A DNA stretch of 19,736 bases from GCA-2733415 sp964608925 (GTDB taxonomy: Bacteria; Bacteroidota; Bacteroidia; Flavobacteriales; Flavobacteriaceae), in the NCBI GenBank assembly GCA_964608925.1, contig CAZSQD010000019.1, forward strand, positions 1 through 19,736. Direction: 5' to 3'. Position numbers and translations under genes: made by a program. Positions 6,154-14,533 of this stretch are shown piece after piece. The notes beneath the pieces are model-generated. The model was not told the DNA's origin and did not search any database. It saw nothing but the letters and a program-made list of their open reading frames with translations. Position 1 is the first letter of the stretch. The number at the start of each line of letters is the position of its first letter.

Positions 6154-7431
6154 ATGAATAAACCATTAGCAGAACGCCTTCGCCCTACCACATTAGTTGA
6201 TTATATAAGTCAAGAGCATTTGGTAGGTGCTAACGGGTCCTTAACCAATCAAATAAAACAAGGTATTATCCCTTCCTTAATTTTATGGGGACCTCCAGGA
6301 ACTGGTAAAACAACATTGGCTAATATTATTGCAAAAGAAAGTGAACGCCCATTTTATACATTGAGCGCAATCAATTCTGGCGTAAAAGATATTAGGGAAG
6401 TTATTCAATCTGCCAAAAAAAATACGGGATTGTTTACTACTAAAAACCCTATTTTATTTATTGATGAAATTCATAGATTTAGCAAATCACAACAAGATTC
6501 GCTTTTAAATGCTGTAGAAAAAGGAATTATCACTTTAATTGGCGCTACTACCGAAAACCCGAGTTTTGAGGTAATACCCGCACTTTTATCTCGCTGTCAA
6601 GTTTATATTTTAAATCATTTTACAAAAGATGATTTATTGGCTTTATTGGATAATGCTATGAAAAACGATTCCATTTTAGCAGCAAAAAACATTACTATTA
6701 AAGAAAATGAAGCCCTTTTACGAGTTTCTGGTGGTGATGGTAGAAAATTACTGAATACCTTTGAATTAATTATTAATAATACGGAAGGAAATACTATAGA
6801 AATCACGAATGAAGTGGTGCTCAATACTGTACAACAAAACACGATTTTATATGACAAAACTGGCGAACAGCATTATGATATTGTTTCGGCATTTATAAAA
6901 TCAATTAGAGGTAGTGATCCTAACGCTGCTGTATATTGGTTAGCACGTATGATTGAAGGTGGTGAGGACCCTAAATTTATTGCCCGTAGGTTATTAATAT
7001 TAGCTAGTGAAGATATTGGTAATGCCAACCCAACTGCATTAATTATGGCAAACAATACTTTTCAGGCAGTTACTATTATTGGTTTTCCTGAATCTCGTAT
7101 TATTTTAAGCCAATGTGTCATTTACTTAGCAACTTCTGCAAAAAGTAATGCTTCTTATATGGCAATCAATAAAGCACAACAAACCGTAAAACAAACAGGA
7201 AATTTAACCATCCCTTTAGCTTTACGTAATGCTCCTACCAAATTAATGAAAGAGTTAGGTTATGGTGAGGAGTATAAATACTCACATAACTATGCCCATA
7301 ATTTTGTAGCGCAAGAATTTTTACCAGATGCACTTAGCGGCACTGTTTTTTTTGAACCCAATAACAATGCACGTGAAAATGCACAACGTGAGTTTTTAAA
7401 AAATAGATGGAAAGAGAAGTATGGGTATTAA
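6154..7431 (+). CDS. rarA: Replication-associated recombination protein A (RarA/MgsA), AAA+ ATPase
   Basis: From the ATG at 6154 the protein is 425 residues, the usual size for RarA. It opens with PLAERLRPTTLVDYISQEHLVG, the family's conserved N-terminus. Walker A is GPPGTGKT (46-53), Walker B is LFIDEIH (101-107), and the sensor 1 region is IGATTENPSFE (129-139). The C-terminal tetramerisation part is recognisable by IKSIRGSDPNAAVYWLARMIEGGEDPKFIARRL-type sequence. RarA acts at stalled replication forks, interacting with single-strand binding protein and DNA ends. The frame is open to an ATG at 6133, but the added residues MYLYFYK are not family-like and overlap the putative promoter. It is divergent from the rhomboid gene and convergent with the seven-gene operon. 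Confidence 0.95.
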   Translation: MNKPLAERLRPTTLVDYISQEHLVGANGSLTNQIKQGIIPSLILWGPPGTGKTTLANIIAKESERPFYTLSAINSGVKDIREVIQSAKKNTGLFTTKNPILFIDEIHRFSKSQQDSLLNAVEKGIITLIGATTENPSFEVIPALLSRCQVYILNHFTKDDLLALLDNAMKNDSILAAKNITIKENEALLRVSGGDGRKLLNTFELIINNTEGNTIEITNEVVLNTVQQNTILYDKTGEQHYDIVSAFIKSIRGSDPNAAVYWLARMIEGGEDPKFIARRLLILASEDIGNANPTALIMANNTFQAVTIIGFPESRIILSQCVIYLATSAKSNASYMAINKAQQTVKQTGNLTIPLALRNAPTKLMKELGYGEEYKYSHNYAHNFVAQEFLPDALSGTVFFEPNNNARENAQREFLKNRWKEKYGY

Positions 7432-7435
7432 TTGC

Positions 7436-7469
7436 AGAGTGATAGTCTATAAAAAAACTATTCTACTCT
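7436..7469. terminator. Imperfect hairpin between rarA and the convergent operon end
   Basis: AGAGT (7436-7440) and ATAGT (7442-7446) can pair with ACTCT (7465-7469) and ACTAT (7457-7461), leaving small internal bulges and a loop with seven A residues. It sits between convergent stops and overlaps the last codons of the minus-strand gene. No clean U-run follows, so terminator function is tentative. Confidence 0.35.
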
Positions 7470-8183
7470 TTGAAATTTTTGGACGCTAATTTCTCCATTT
7501 TCTGATATAAACTCAACCATAAAATTTGCAGTTTCATCATAATAACCAATTCCTTTTTTTCCATTAAAAACAATATGATACACACCTTCCTTTGAGGTGT
7601 TGCTAATGGTACCTACAGTAATTGAGTTTTCTATAATTTTTTTATAAAAAACACTATTGTTTGCAACTTTAAAGAAATATGATTTTCCACTCATTAAAAA
7701 TTTTGACCCCATTACAATAGCAGCTGGAGCTATTGGAGTTTCAGTTACTTTTTCTTTCTCCACATATTGCAAACGGTAATTTCCAAAAGATTTTAACGCA
7801 TTACGTAATGCTTCATTATAAGAAGTCTTATAACTTTTTGAGCTACTATTTCCTTCTTGAGTTTCAAATAACATAGTTGCATCACAGTCTAAAACTTGCA
7901 ATTTAATTTTTGTTTTAAACATATTACTTTCACTAACTAAAACGGGTTTTAAATAACTACAGCTATTTGTTTTTACCTCTCTTGGCAACACATCTGTATC
8001 TAAATAGGCGTCAAAACCCAATTGCTTAAACTTAAGCTGTAACAGTTTATTTAAATTGTATTGATTTGCTTCTTTTTGAAAATCAAACTGTGAAGGTATT
8101 ACCACATATTTATAATTGTTCAATTTTTCTTGTGCATTAACCGATAAGGTTAAAAATGCGAATATTAATAGTATTTTTTTCAT
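7458..8183 (-). CDS. Secreted hypothetical protein
   Basis: From the ATG at 8183 the product is 241 residues with a clear Sec signal peptide, MKKILLIFAFLTLSVNAQ, cleaved probably after NAQ or VNA. I do not recognise a named domain. The region around residues 20-130 (YKYVVIPSQFDFQKEANQYNLN, then a stretch on a 'cell-surface style' beta pattern ending LKSFGNYRLQYVE) resembles a recurrent Flavobacteriaceae periplasmic family. The C-terminal 90 residues form a separate beta-rich domain. A TTG at 8192 would add three residues, but the ATG gives the canonical signal peptide and starts 10 bp after the HAD gene's stop. It is the last gene of the mpl operon. Function unknown. Confidence 0.75.
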   Translation of the reverse strand: MKKILLIFAFLTLSVNAQEKLNNYKYVVIPSQFDFQKEANQYNLNKLLQLKFKQLGFDAYLDTDVLPREVKTNSCSYLKPVLVSESNMFKTKIKLQVLDCDATMLFETQEGNSSSKSYKTSYNEALRNALKSFGNYRLQYVEKEKVTETPIAPAAIVMGSKFLMSGKSYFFKVANNSVFYKKIIENSITVGTISNTSKEGVYHIVFNGKKGIGYYDETANFMVEFISENGEISVQKFQRVE

Positions 8184-8193
8184 AATTTGCAAG

Positions 8194-8886
8194 CTACAAT
8201 ATTTTTATTAATTCTTCTAAATGGGTAATAATTTTAATGTTTTTAGGGAGGTTTTCTTTATGATAATTAAAACAAATGGCATCCATTCCAAAATTAAGTG
8301 CTCCTTGTATATCTGCCTCATAATTATCCCCAATCATTAAACTATTTTCTGTGGTTGCATTTGCTAATTGTAATGCTTTTTCAAAAATAATAGGGTTTGG
8401 TTTTTTAGCGGTAGCGGTTTCCGAATCCAACACCACTTTAAAATATGTTTTTAACTTTGAGTTTTTTATTTTTTTAACCTGTACATCCGCAAAACCATTG
8501 GTAATAATATGCAATTGATATTTTGATTGCAAGTAGGTTAATGTTTTTATAGTGCCTTCAAATAAATGAGTTTGATTGGATAAATTTAAAATATAATCAT
8601 CTGCAATTTGATGTATCATTTTATCCGAAACGGAAATATTTATAGCCTTAAAAGTATCTTTTAATCGCCTATAACGTAAGGTTTCTTTTTCAATTTTATT
8701 GACACTAAACAATCGCCATAATTCTAAATTAATTTTCACATAAACCGATAGAAATTCTTTTAAATCTATATTTATATTTAATTGCTTAAAAACGAACTGA
8801 TAAGTAAGTGCTGAGTTTTTATCAAAATCCCAAAGGGTATGATCTAAATCAAAAAAAATATGTTTTATATTATAATATGGCTTCAT
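8194..8886 (-). CDS. HAD-family hydrolase, YjjG-type pyrimidine nucleotidase
   Basis: The 230-residue protein has all HAD motifs: FFDLDHTLWDF with nucleophile Asp13 and acid/base Asp15, ITNG (Thr129) as motif II, KKPNP (Lys161/162) as motif III, and IGDNYEAD (Asp187) as motif IV. A helical cap lies between residues 20 and 105. The DLDHTLWDF signature with this cap length is characteristic of the YjjG noncanonical pyrimidine nucleotidase group, which dephosphorylates nucleoside monophosphates including damaged ones. Exact substrate is inferred from family. The ATG overlaps the end of the preceding deacetylase-like gene by 17 bp, implying coupled translation. Cytoplasmic. Confidence 0.88.
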   Translation of the reverse strand: MKPYYNIKHIFFDLDHTLWDFDKNSALTYQFVFKQLNINIDLKEFLSVYVKINLELWRLFSVNKIEKETLRYRRLKDTFKAINISVSDKMIHQIADDYILNLSNQTHLFEGTIKTLTYLQSKYQLHIITNGFADVQVKKIKNSKLKTYFKVVLDSETATAKKPNPIIFEKALQLANATTENSLMIGDNYEADIQGALNFGMDAICFNYHKENLPKNIKIITHLEELIKIL

Positions 8887-10168
8887 CTAATATTTGTGTG
8901 TAAAATTTACGCCAACCTTTCCATTCTTCATTTTTACTAAAGGTATAGTTATGGACAACCAAACTAAAGGTTCCATTTACTTTTTTAACCGCTTGCATCA
9001 TGTTTTTAATTTCGGTAAAGGCGCGTTGTTTATTGTTGTACTTATATACAAAGTCTAACATACAAAATGGGTGTATGCGTAGTGGTGTTTGCATTTCAAA
9101 ATCTAAATCGTAAAATTGAAAAGGGGTGCAGGTTCCTGCTCTAAAACCAGACTCCGAAACATAGCCCATTGTATAGTCTTCTTGAATTTCTAAATTAATT
9201 AAATTTCTATAGGCAATGGGTAATTTTAATTTTGAAAACGAATTTCTATTGCGTTTTAATGGAATATTAAATATGTTTTCAAACCGCTGTTTTTCTTCTT
9301 TTAACATTTTAACATTTTCCAATGCTTGATAAGACCCTTTTAAACCTACTGAAAAATAATCTGACACCGATTTTATTAAACTCACAAAATTTTTGTTTCT
9401 AAAATCAGTACTCGTATCATGCACGGTATAATCTCCTAATAAAAAGAAAAAAACGGGGTGTAATTTTCGTTTTCTATGAATGTTTATCAACCATTTAAAC
9501 GTGTCATAAGCATCTCTACGAAAACCAAAAATAACCATAAAACGTTGGTAAATTTCTTTAAATTTAAAACTAAATAAGTCTCTAAAAACACCTCCTAAAG
9601 TACGTACCAACCCTTTTTGAGCGTATTGATAGGCAACTGGAACATCTACAATAGGTTGTATTTGAAATTGTTTTTTAATAAATTGAAATGCTTCAAATTT
9701 TTCTTGTAATACTTTTTTAAATTCGTATGCCCAAATATCAACTACGGGTTGTTTTAAAAAATGATATTGATAGGCAATGCTGTTTTCTGGAGGAAAACGT
9801 CCATAATCATCTGCTACATACGGCATATACTCTTCATATCTACTTAACAAATAAAAACTTGCTGCAAAAACATCAAAAGGTAATGCGCTTTTTTTTCCTA
9901 CTTTAAAAAAGCATTTTGTGTTTTCCCAACGCTCTATTTTTAAACTTACGTCAGAGAGTCCTTCTTCAAATAACAAATAATGTGATTGTACAAACAACTC
10001 TTTACCTAAGGGTTGTTTGGTATATGACATTTTTAACCCTTGATGCGCTATAAATGTTTCTACAACTGTGGTAAAAATAACGTCAACCCCTAAAATACGG
10101 GTGCAAATATGTTTAAACACATACGTTAAACGTGGTGTGATTTTATGTGTATAAATGAGTAATTTCAT
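8870..10168 (-). CDS. Polysaccharide deacetylase-like protein (DUF7033 type), likely degenerate active site
   Basis: The 432-residue protein matches the Bacteroidota deacetylase family with an N-terminal DUF7033-like region. Recognisable landmarks are ASFYLLSRYEEY (103-114), then FGRFPPENS-type sequence, FFFLLGDYT (240-248), GFRAGTCTPFQFYDLD and a C-terminal HNYTFSKNEEWKGW. Two positions differ from what I expect of active relatives. The D-x-D/N motif reads VDVPVAY (174-180) with the second acidic ligand replaced by Pro177, and the G-x-H-P-S-Y motif reads GLKGSY (275-280) with Lys277 in place of the metal-binding His. Metal-dependent deacetylation may therefore be lost. It overlaps radC by 4 bp and the HAD gene by 17 bp. 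The family call is fairly sure; the loss of activity is an inference from memory of the family pattern. Confidence 0.78.
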   Translation of the reverse strand: MKLLIYTHKITPRLTYVFKHICTRILGVDVIFTTVVETFIAHQGLKMSYTKQPLGKELFVQSHYLLFEEGLSDVSLKIERWENTKCFFKVGKKSALPFDVFAASFYLLSRYEEYMPYVADDYGRFPPENSIAYQYHFLKQPVVDIWAYEFKKVLQEKFEAFQFIKKQFQIQPIVDVPVAYQYAQKGLVRTLGGVFRDLFSFKFKEIYQRFMVIFGFRRDAYDTFKWLINIHRKRKLHPVFFFLLGDYTVHDTSTDFRNKNFVSLIKSVSDYFSVGLKGSYQALENVKMLKEEKQRFENIFNIPLKRNRNSFSKLKLPIAYRNLINLEIQEDYTMGYVSESGFRAGTCTPFQFYDLDFEMQTPLRIHPFCMLDFVYKYNNKQRAFTEIKNMMQAVKKVNGTFSLVVHNYTFSKNEEWKGWRKFYTQILDEAIL

Positions 10169-10854
10169 AATAAGCTTTTATCGGCAAAACTGGTATAATT
10201 ATTTTCGGTAATGATAATATGGTCTATTAATACAATATCTAAAGCATCACTTGCTTGTTTAATTTTTTTGGTTATACTTTTATCTGCTTTACTAATTGTT
10301 AATGTTCCTGATGGATGATTGTGGCATAGCACCAAAGCTACTGCACTCAATTCTAATGCTTTTTTTAGTACTAAACGCACATCTACCACTGTACTAGTAA
10401 TACCGCCTTTACTCATTTGCTCTTTATGAATAATGGTGTTTGAGTTATTTAAAAAGAGTACCCAAAACTCTTCATGTTGTAAATCGCCAATTATGGGTTG
10501 CATGATATTAAAAACTGATTTGCTAGAATTTACTTTATCTAAAATCACCATTTCTTCTGTACGTCTTCTTCTGCCAAATTCTAATGCCGCAACTATACCT
10601 ATTGCTTTTGCTTCACCAATGCCTTTAAATTCTTGTAATTGTGCTACGGATAATTTTCCTAAAGCGTTTAAATTATGATTTACAGATGCTAAAATACGTT
10701 TACATAATGCCACCGCACTTTCGCTTCTATTACCTGAACCTATTAAGATAGCCAACAATTCTGAATCGGTTAAACTCACTTTTCCTTTCGCCAGTAATTT
10801 CTCTCGCGGACGGTCTTCTTCTGACCAATTTTTTATGGAAAAGTTTTTGTTCAT
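10165..10854 (-). CDS. radC: RadC family protein (JAMM/MPN+ domain)
   Basis: The 229-residue protein starts with the RadC N-terminal pattern SEEDRPREKLLAKG (11-24) and SDSELLAILIGSG-like sequence. A helix-hairpin-helix-like stretch follows at 71-92. The C-terminal JAMM domain has HNHPSG (His178, His180), Asp191 and an upstream Glu (128/129), the complete metal-binding set. Length is normal. The historic link to recombination repair in E. coli has been withdrawn, so the biochemical role is uncertain despite the complete motif. It overlaps the next gene by 4 bp and starts 1 bp after the preceding small protein. Confidence 0.95.
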   Translation of the reverse strand: MNKNFSIKNWSEEDRPREKLLAKGKVSLTDSELLAILIGSGNRSESAVALCKRILASVNHNLNALGKLSVAQLQEFKGIGEAKAIGIVAALEFGRRRRTEEMVILDKVNSSKSVFNIMQPIIGDLQHEEFWVLFLNNSNTIIHKEQMSKGGITSTVVDVRLVLKKALELSAVALVLCHNHPSGTLTISKADKSITKKIKQASDALDIVLIDHIIITENNYTSFADKSLL

Positions 10855-10855
10855 T

Positions 10856-11365
10856 TTATTTTTTAATTATCCTAAATGAATTCATCATTGCTTTAACTTC
10901 ATTCAAATACTTATCAAAATCAGATTTTTCCGCAACAAACTCTACCATAAAAATATGATTTTCTATTTTATAATAATGAATTAATCTTTTTTTAACTTGA
11001 TTATATATTTTTAAAACTTGATATTCTCCACTTATACTATAATAATCACCGTTTTCATTATTCTTTATTTCTGCATCAACTTTTACTTTATAATTATTCT
11101 CAAAAAACCTTTCATTTTTTTGTTTTATAAAATCAAATAATGACATCTCATTTTCCTTTATTATTTCAATATAAAAATACATTGAATCGTCATTGTTTTT
11201 CCTATAAAAACCTTTCACAGCACCACAAACAAAACCTTTTTTCCAATTACTATTTTTTTGTAACGTAAATACATTTTTATACTTTACATTAAATTTATTT
11301 TGTGCGCACAAAAAACTTGACCCAAACAATATTATTAATAACGTTATTCTAAATATAATTTTCAT
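10856..11365 (-). CDS. Small secreted hypothetical protein, paralogue of the upstream gene
   Basis: The 169-residue protein has a Sec signal peptide (hydrophobic 6-18, ending CAQ) with no clear lipobox. The mature protein ends MMNSFRIIKK and contains LFDFIKQKNERF and LIHYYKIENHIFMVEF. These match LSIYDFIKKQNES, LVHFYKYKNTLFAVGY and MMNSFKIVKK in the adjacent upstream protein, so the two are tandem paralogues. I recognise no named domain. The gene overlaps its paralogue by 4 bp and lies 1 bp before radC. Function unknown; probably periplasmic. Confidence 0.72.
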   Translation of the reverse strand: MKIIFRITLLIILFGSSFLCAQNKFNVKYKNVFTLQKNSNWKKGFVCGAVKGFYRKNNDDSMYFYIEIIKENEMSLFDFIKQKNERFFENNYKVKVDAEIKNNENGDYYSISGEYQVLKIYNQVKKRLIHYYKIENHIFMVEFVAEKSDFDKYLNEVKAMMNSFRIIKK

Positions 11366-11868
11366 TTTTTAACTATTTTAAAAGAGTTCATCATTTTTTT
11401 TGCATCATCAATATAAGTATCATAATGTTTTTCTTCCATATTGTATCCTACTGCAAAAAGTGTATTCTTATATTTATAAAAATGAACTAACCTTTTACTA
11501 AGGTTTTTCCCTGACGTCATTATAGAATACTCTATAAAGCATTCTCCATTAGAAGTTTGTTTTTTCTCTACTTCAACTTTTAATTTATTATAATATGTTT
11601 TTTTACTTTCATTTTGTTTTTTAATAAAATCATATATTGAAAGCTCTGTTTCTGTCACATATATTGTTAAATAATTTATAGTTTTATTCGATTGGAGCCC
11701 TAAAGGTTTAAAGTTTAATTGATCATGAAAATAATGTTCATACCAACCGTTTACCATTTGAATAGAACATTTTTCTTTAGTTTTTATTACTACTTCTGGT
11801 TCTTTATTTCTAATAGCTCCACAACTCATAAAAATAACACTAAAAACAATCAATACTATTTTTATCAT
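11362..11868 (-). CDS. Small hypothetical lipoprotein, paralogue of the downstream gene
   Basis: The 168-residue product has a lipoprotein signal: hydrophobic VLIVFSVIF, then MSCG with the lipidated cysteine at position 16. The body shares the pattern S-I-Y-D-F-I-K-K-Q-N-E (near residues 78-88), a K-R-L-V-H-F-Y-K strand near 125-132, and the C-terminal MMNSFKIVKK with the neighbouring gene. This marks a tandem duplication in which one copy is lipid-anchored and the other soluble. It starts 4 bp after the mpl stop. No function can be assigned. Confidence 0.72.
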   Translation of the reverse strand: MIKIVLIVFSVIFMSCGAIRNKEPEVVIKTKEKCSIQMVNGWYEHYFHDQLNFKPLGLQSNKTINYLTIYVTETELSIYDFIKKQNESKKTYYNKLKVEVEKKQTSNGECFIEYSIMTSGKNLSKRLVHFYKYKNTLFAVGYNMEEKHYDTYIDDAKKMMNSFKIVKK

Positions 11869-11872
11869 AGTG

Positions 11873-13231
11873 TTACTTTTCTATCAACGTTTTCACTTCC
11901 TCTAAATTTAACCCGCCATAATTACCTGAACTCATCATTAATAGCGCCGAATTATCAAAATTTAACTGAAATAAATAATTTTTAAAATCTTGCGGATTGG
12001 TAAACACTTTTAAATCGTTACGTTTAAAAGCATCAAATATTTGTTGTTCACTAACTTCCTCTAGCTTTTTAATAGCCACTGCATCTGGCGAATAAAAAAC
12101 AATGGCTTCATCTGCCGCATCTAATGCACCTATATACTCTTTTAAAAACTCTGCATTTAAACTACTATAGGTATGTAACTCCAAGCACGCAATTATATTT
12201 CTATTTTCGTATTGTTTGGCAACTGCATTTGTAGTGGCTTTTACTTTACTGGGCGAATGTGCGAAATCTTTATACACTACTTTCCCTTCACTTTCTGCAA
12301 TTTTCTCTAAACGCTTACTGGCGCCTTTAAAGGTTGTAATGGCTTCATAAAAATCAGCCTCATCAATACCCATGTGCTGGCAAATCCATTTTGCTCCTGC
12401 CAAATTACTTAAATTATGTTTTCCAAAAACTTGAATTGGCAACGGTCCTTCTTCGGTTTCTAAAAAGGTTTGTCCGTCTTCAATAAAATGAGGTAATATT
12501 GTGTATGGGTATTTTTTCATGTGCACATCAGATGTTTCTACTACCTTTTTTACCAATTCATCTTCTTCATTATACACCATTATAGCTCCGTTTGATAGGC
12601 ATTCTAAAAACGTTTCAAACTGTGACACATAATTTTCTAAGGTTGGAAATACATTAATATGATCCCACGCAATACCGCTTAACAGTGCAATGTTGGGTTT
12701 GTATAAATGAAATTTTGGACGTCTATCAATTGGAGAACTCAAATATTCATCGCCCTCTAAAACAATAAAATCATTTTCTTTAGTAAGGTGTACCATGGTA
12801 TCAAACCCATCCAATTGTGCACCAACCATATAATCTACAGGTTTATTATGGTAATTCATTACATGCAATATCATAGCTGTTATGGTTGTTTTACCATGAG
12901 AACCTCCTATAACTACTCGTGTTTTAAATTTAGATTGCTCATATAAAAACTCTGGATAACTGTATATTTTTACACCCAATTCTTGTGCTTTTAACAGCTC
13001 TGGATTGTCTGCTTTAGCGTGCATTCCTAAAACGATAGCATCTAATGTTGTTGTTATTTTTTCAGGATACCATCCTATAGTATTTGGTAGTAATCCTTTT
13101 GCTGCTAATCGAGATTTTGAAGGCTCAAAAATAGCGTCATCACTACCTGTTATTTGATCTCCTTTTTGGTGTAATGCCAATGCTAAATTGTGCATTGCAC
13201 TACCTCCTATTGCTATAAAATGTATGTTCAT
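11873..13231 (-). CDS. mpl: UDP-N-acetylmuramate:L-Ala-gamma-D-Glu-meso-DAP ligase (Mpl)
   Basis: The 452-residue protein is a Mur-ligase family member. The N-terminal nucleotide-binding part begins MNIHFIAIGGSAMHNLALAL, the ATP P-loop is GGSHGKTT (109-116), and EGDEY (159-163) is the Mg-binding acidic motif. The substrate-linked HSPSKV region lies near residue 330. Mpl attaches recycled murein tripeptide to UDP-MurNAc in the cytoplasm, and this spelling (MHNLA near the start, EGDEYLSSPIDRRPKFHLYKPN) is typical of Mpl rather than MurC. It is the first gene of the seven-gene minus-strand operon and has its own promoter element at 13256-13289. Confidence 0.93.
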   Translation of the reverse strand: MNIHFIAIGGSAMHNLALALHQKGDQITGSDDAIFEPSKSRLAAKGLLPNTIGWYPEKITTTLDAIVLGMHAKADNPELLKAQELGVKIYSYPEFLYEQSKFKTRVVIGGSHGKTTITAMILHVMNYHNKPVDYMVGAQLDGFDTMVHLTKENDFIVLEGDEYLSSPIDRRPKFHLYKPNIALLSGIAWDHINVFPTLENYVSQFETFLECLSNGAIMVYNEEDELVKKVVETSDVHMKKYPYTILPHFIEDGQTFLETEEGPLPIQVFGKHNLSNLAGAKWICQHMGIDEADFYEAITTFKGASKRLEKIAESEGKVVYKDFAHSPSKVKATTNAVAKQYENRNIIACLELHTYSSLNAEFLKEYIGALDAADEAIVFYSPDAVAIKKLEEVSEQQIFDAFKRNDLKVFTNPQDFKNYLFQLNFDNSALLMMSSGNYGGLNLEEVKTLIEK

Positions 13232-13255
13232 TTGTATCTAATTCTTTATAAAAAG

Positions 13256-13289
13256 TAAAGATAACAAAATGATTTACGATTTTGACCAA
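13256..13289 (-). promoter_or_regulatory. Promoter of the mpl operon
   Basis: On the minus strand TTG (13287-13289), then 23 bp, then TATCTTTA (13256-13263) matches TTG-N17-23-TAnnTTTG apart from the final G. It lies 25 bp upstream of the ATG at 13231 and is the only good promoter seen for the seven genes down to 7458. Its -33 element lies 2 bp from an oppositely oriented TTTG (13281-13284). Confidence 0.5.
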
Positions 13290-13315
13290 AGGGGCAGGAT
13301 TTTTGTATATCCTTA
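13282..13315 (+). promoter_or_regulatory. Weak putative promoter of the lipase gene
   Basis: TTG (13282-13284), then 23 bp, then TATCCTTA (13308-13315) has two mismatches to TAnnTTTG. It is offered because the divergent -33 boxes form a perfect inverted repeat, TTTG-AC-CAAA (13281-13290), and because no better element was found before 13357. Confidence 0.25.
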
Positions 13316-13356
13316 AATTGAAACAATAACTAAATAATAAATCAGTTACTAATACT

Positions 13357-14526
13357 ATGAAAAAAACGCTAACCTATCTATTTTTTTTATCTTCATTTTT
13401 ATCTATTGGACAACTTAAATCTGGTTTTAATGTAAACGAAGCTAAATTTACTATAGCTATGTGTAATAGTTTTAATTTTAAAAAGCAGTTTGGCTCGACA
13501 GAAACTATTATGCCTAAAGAATTTAAATTAACACATACTTCTGATATTTTAAGTATGGACAATAAATTTCAAATTTACGAAAACGGAAAAACTGGAGTCA
13601 TTGTGTATAGAGGTTCTACTGAAAAAGCAATAAGCTGGGTAGAAAATTGTTACTCTGCAATGATACCTGCTAAAGGAAACATTACAATTAAAGACGTTAC
13701 TAATCAATATTGTTTTACAAACAAAAAAAATGCCGCTGTACACGCTGGGTATGCATTATCAATAGTAATCTTATCTGACAAAATCATAGAACCAATATCG
13801 CTATTAAATGAAAGAGGAATCTATGATATTATTATTACAGGTCATAGTCAAGGCGGTGCATTAGCTACTTTAACTAGAGCTTATTTAGAGCATTTACCAA
13901 AAAACACTATTGCTAATAAAAATAAATTTAAAACCTACTCGTATGCACAACCTATGTGTGGAAACAAGGAGTTTTCAATAGATTATAACAAGCGTTATAG
14001 CTCCAAAGAAACTAGTTACTTTATAAAAAACAGTAAAGATCCAATTCCAAATATGCCTTTTAATTATGAAGAAGGTAAACTAATTTCAAAAGCAAAAATT
14101 AAAGGATGGTTATTTGGTAAAAAGAAATTCAATGCCAAAAAATTAGGGCAAGATTCGTTTATCAGACTTTTTGAAAAAGGTCTCATAAAATATGTAAAAG
14201 GAACAAATAAATTATTAAACAACATCTTATCTTTAAAATTTGGAAAAATACAGATGCCAAAATTTATTAGCGATATTAATTATTATCCTACTGGAAAAAT
14301 TAAAGAAATTGATGCTTTTACATACCCCAAAGTAGTTGTTGACATCACAAACAGTAGTGAAAAAGAATTAAAAACGTTAATAAAAGGTGATGATGGAAAG
14401 TGGTATAAAAAAGAAACTACTTTTTTTCAACACAAGCCCTATAATTATTATGTATACGTATTAAAAAAGTGGGATTCTAATGCATACAACGCATTGCCCG
14501 AAAAATATCTTGTTAGTGATTTATAA
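13357..14526 (+). CDS. Secreted class 3 lipase family protein
   Basis: The 389-residue protein has a signal peptide (MKKTLTYLFFLSSFLSIGQ). Lipase class 3 landmarks appear in order: VIVYRGST (81-88) for the strand before the lid, VHAGYA (128-133), the nucleophile elbow GHSQGGALA (162-170) with Ser164, and KDPIPNMPF (227-235) with Asp228 as triad acid. His359 in FQHKPYNYYVY is the best candidate for the third triad residue. The C-terminal 150 residues are longer than in minimal family members. The predicted reaction is ester hydrolysis of acylglycerols or related lipids outside the inner membrane; the substrate is not visible. It is convergent with the TPR gene, with 20 bp between stops. Confidence 0.82.
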   Translation: MKKTLTYLFFLSSFLSIGQLKSGFNVNEAKFTIAMCNSFNFKKQFGSTETIMPKEFKLTHTSDILSMDNKFQIYENGKTGVIVYRGSTEKAISWVENCYSAMIPAKGNITIKDVTNQYCFTNKKNAAVHAGYALSIVILSDKIIEPISLLNERGIYDIIITGHSQGGALATLTRAYLEHLPKNTIANKNKFKTYSYAQPMCGNKEFSIDYNKRYSSKETSYFIKNSKDPIPNMPFNYEEGKLISKAKIKGWLFGKKKFNAKKLGQDSFIRLFEKGLIKYVKGTNKLLNNILSLKFGKIQMPKFISDINYYPTGKIKEIDAFTYPKVVVDITNSSEKELKTLIKGDDGKWYKKETTFFQHKPYNYYVYVLKKWDSNAYNALPEKYLVSDL

Positions 14527-14533
14527 AACCTAC

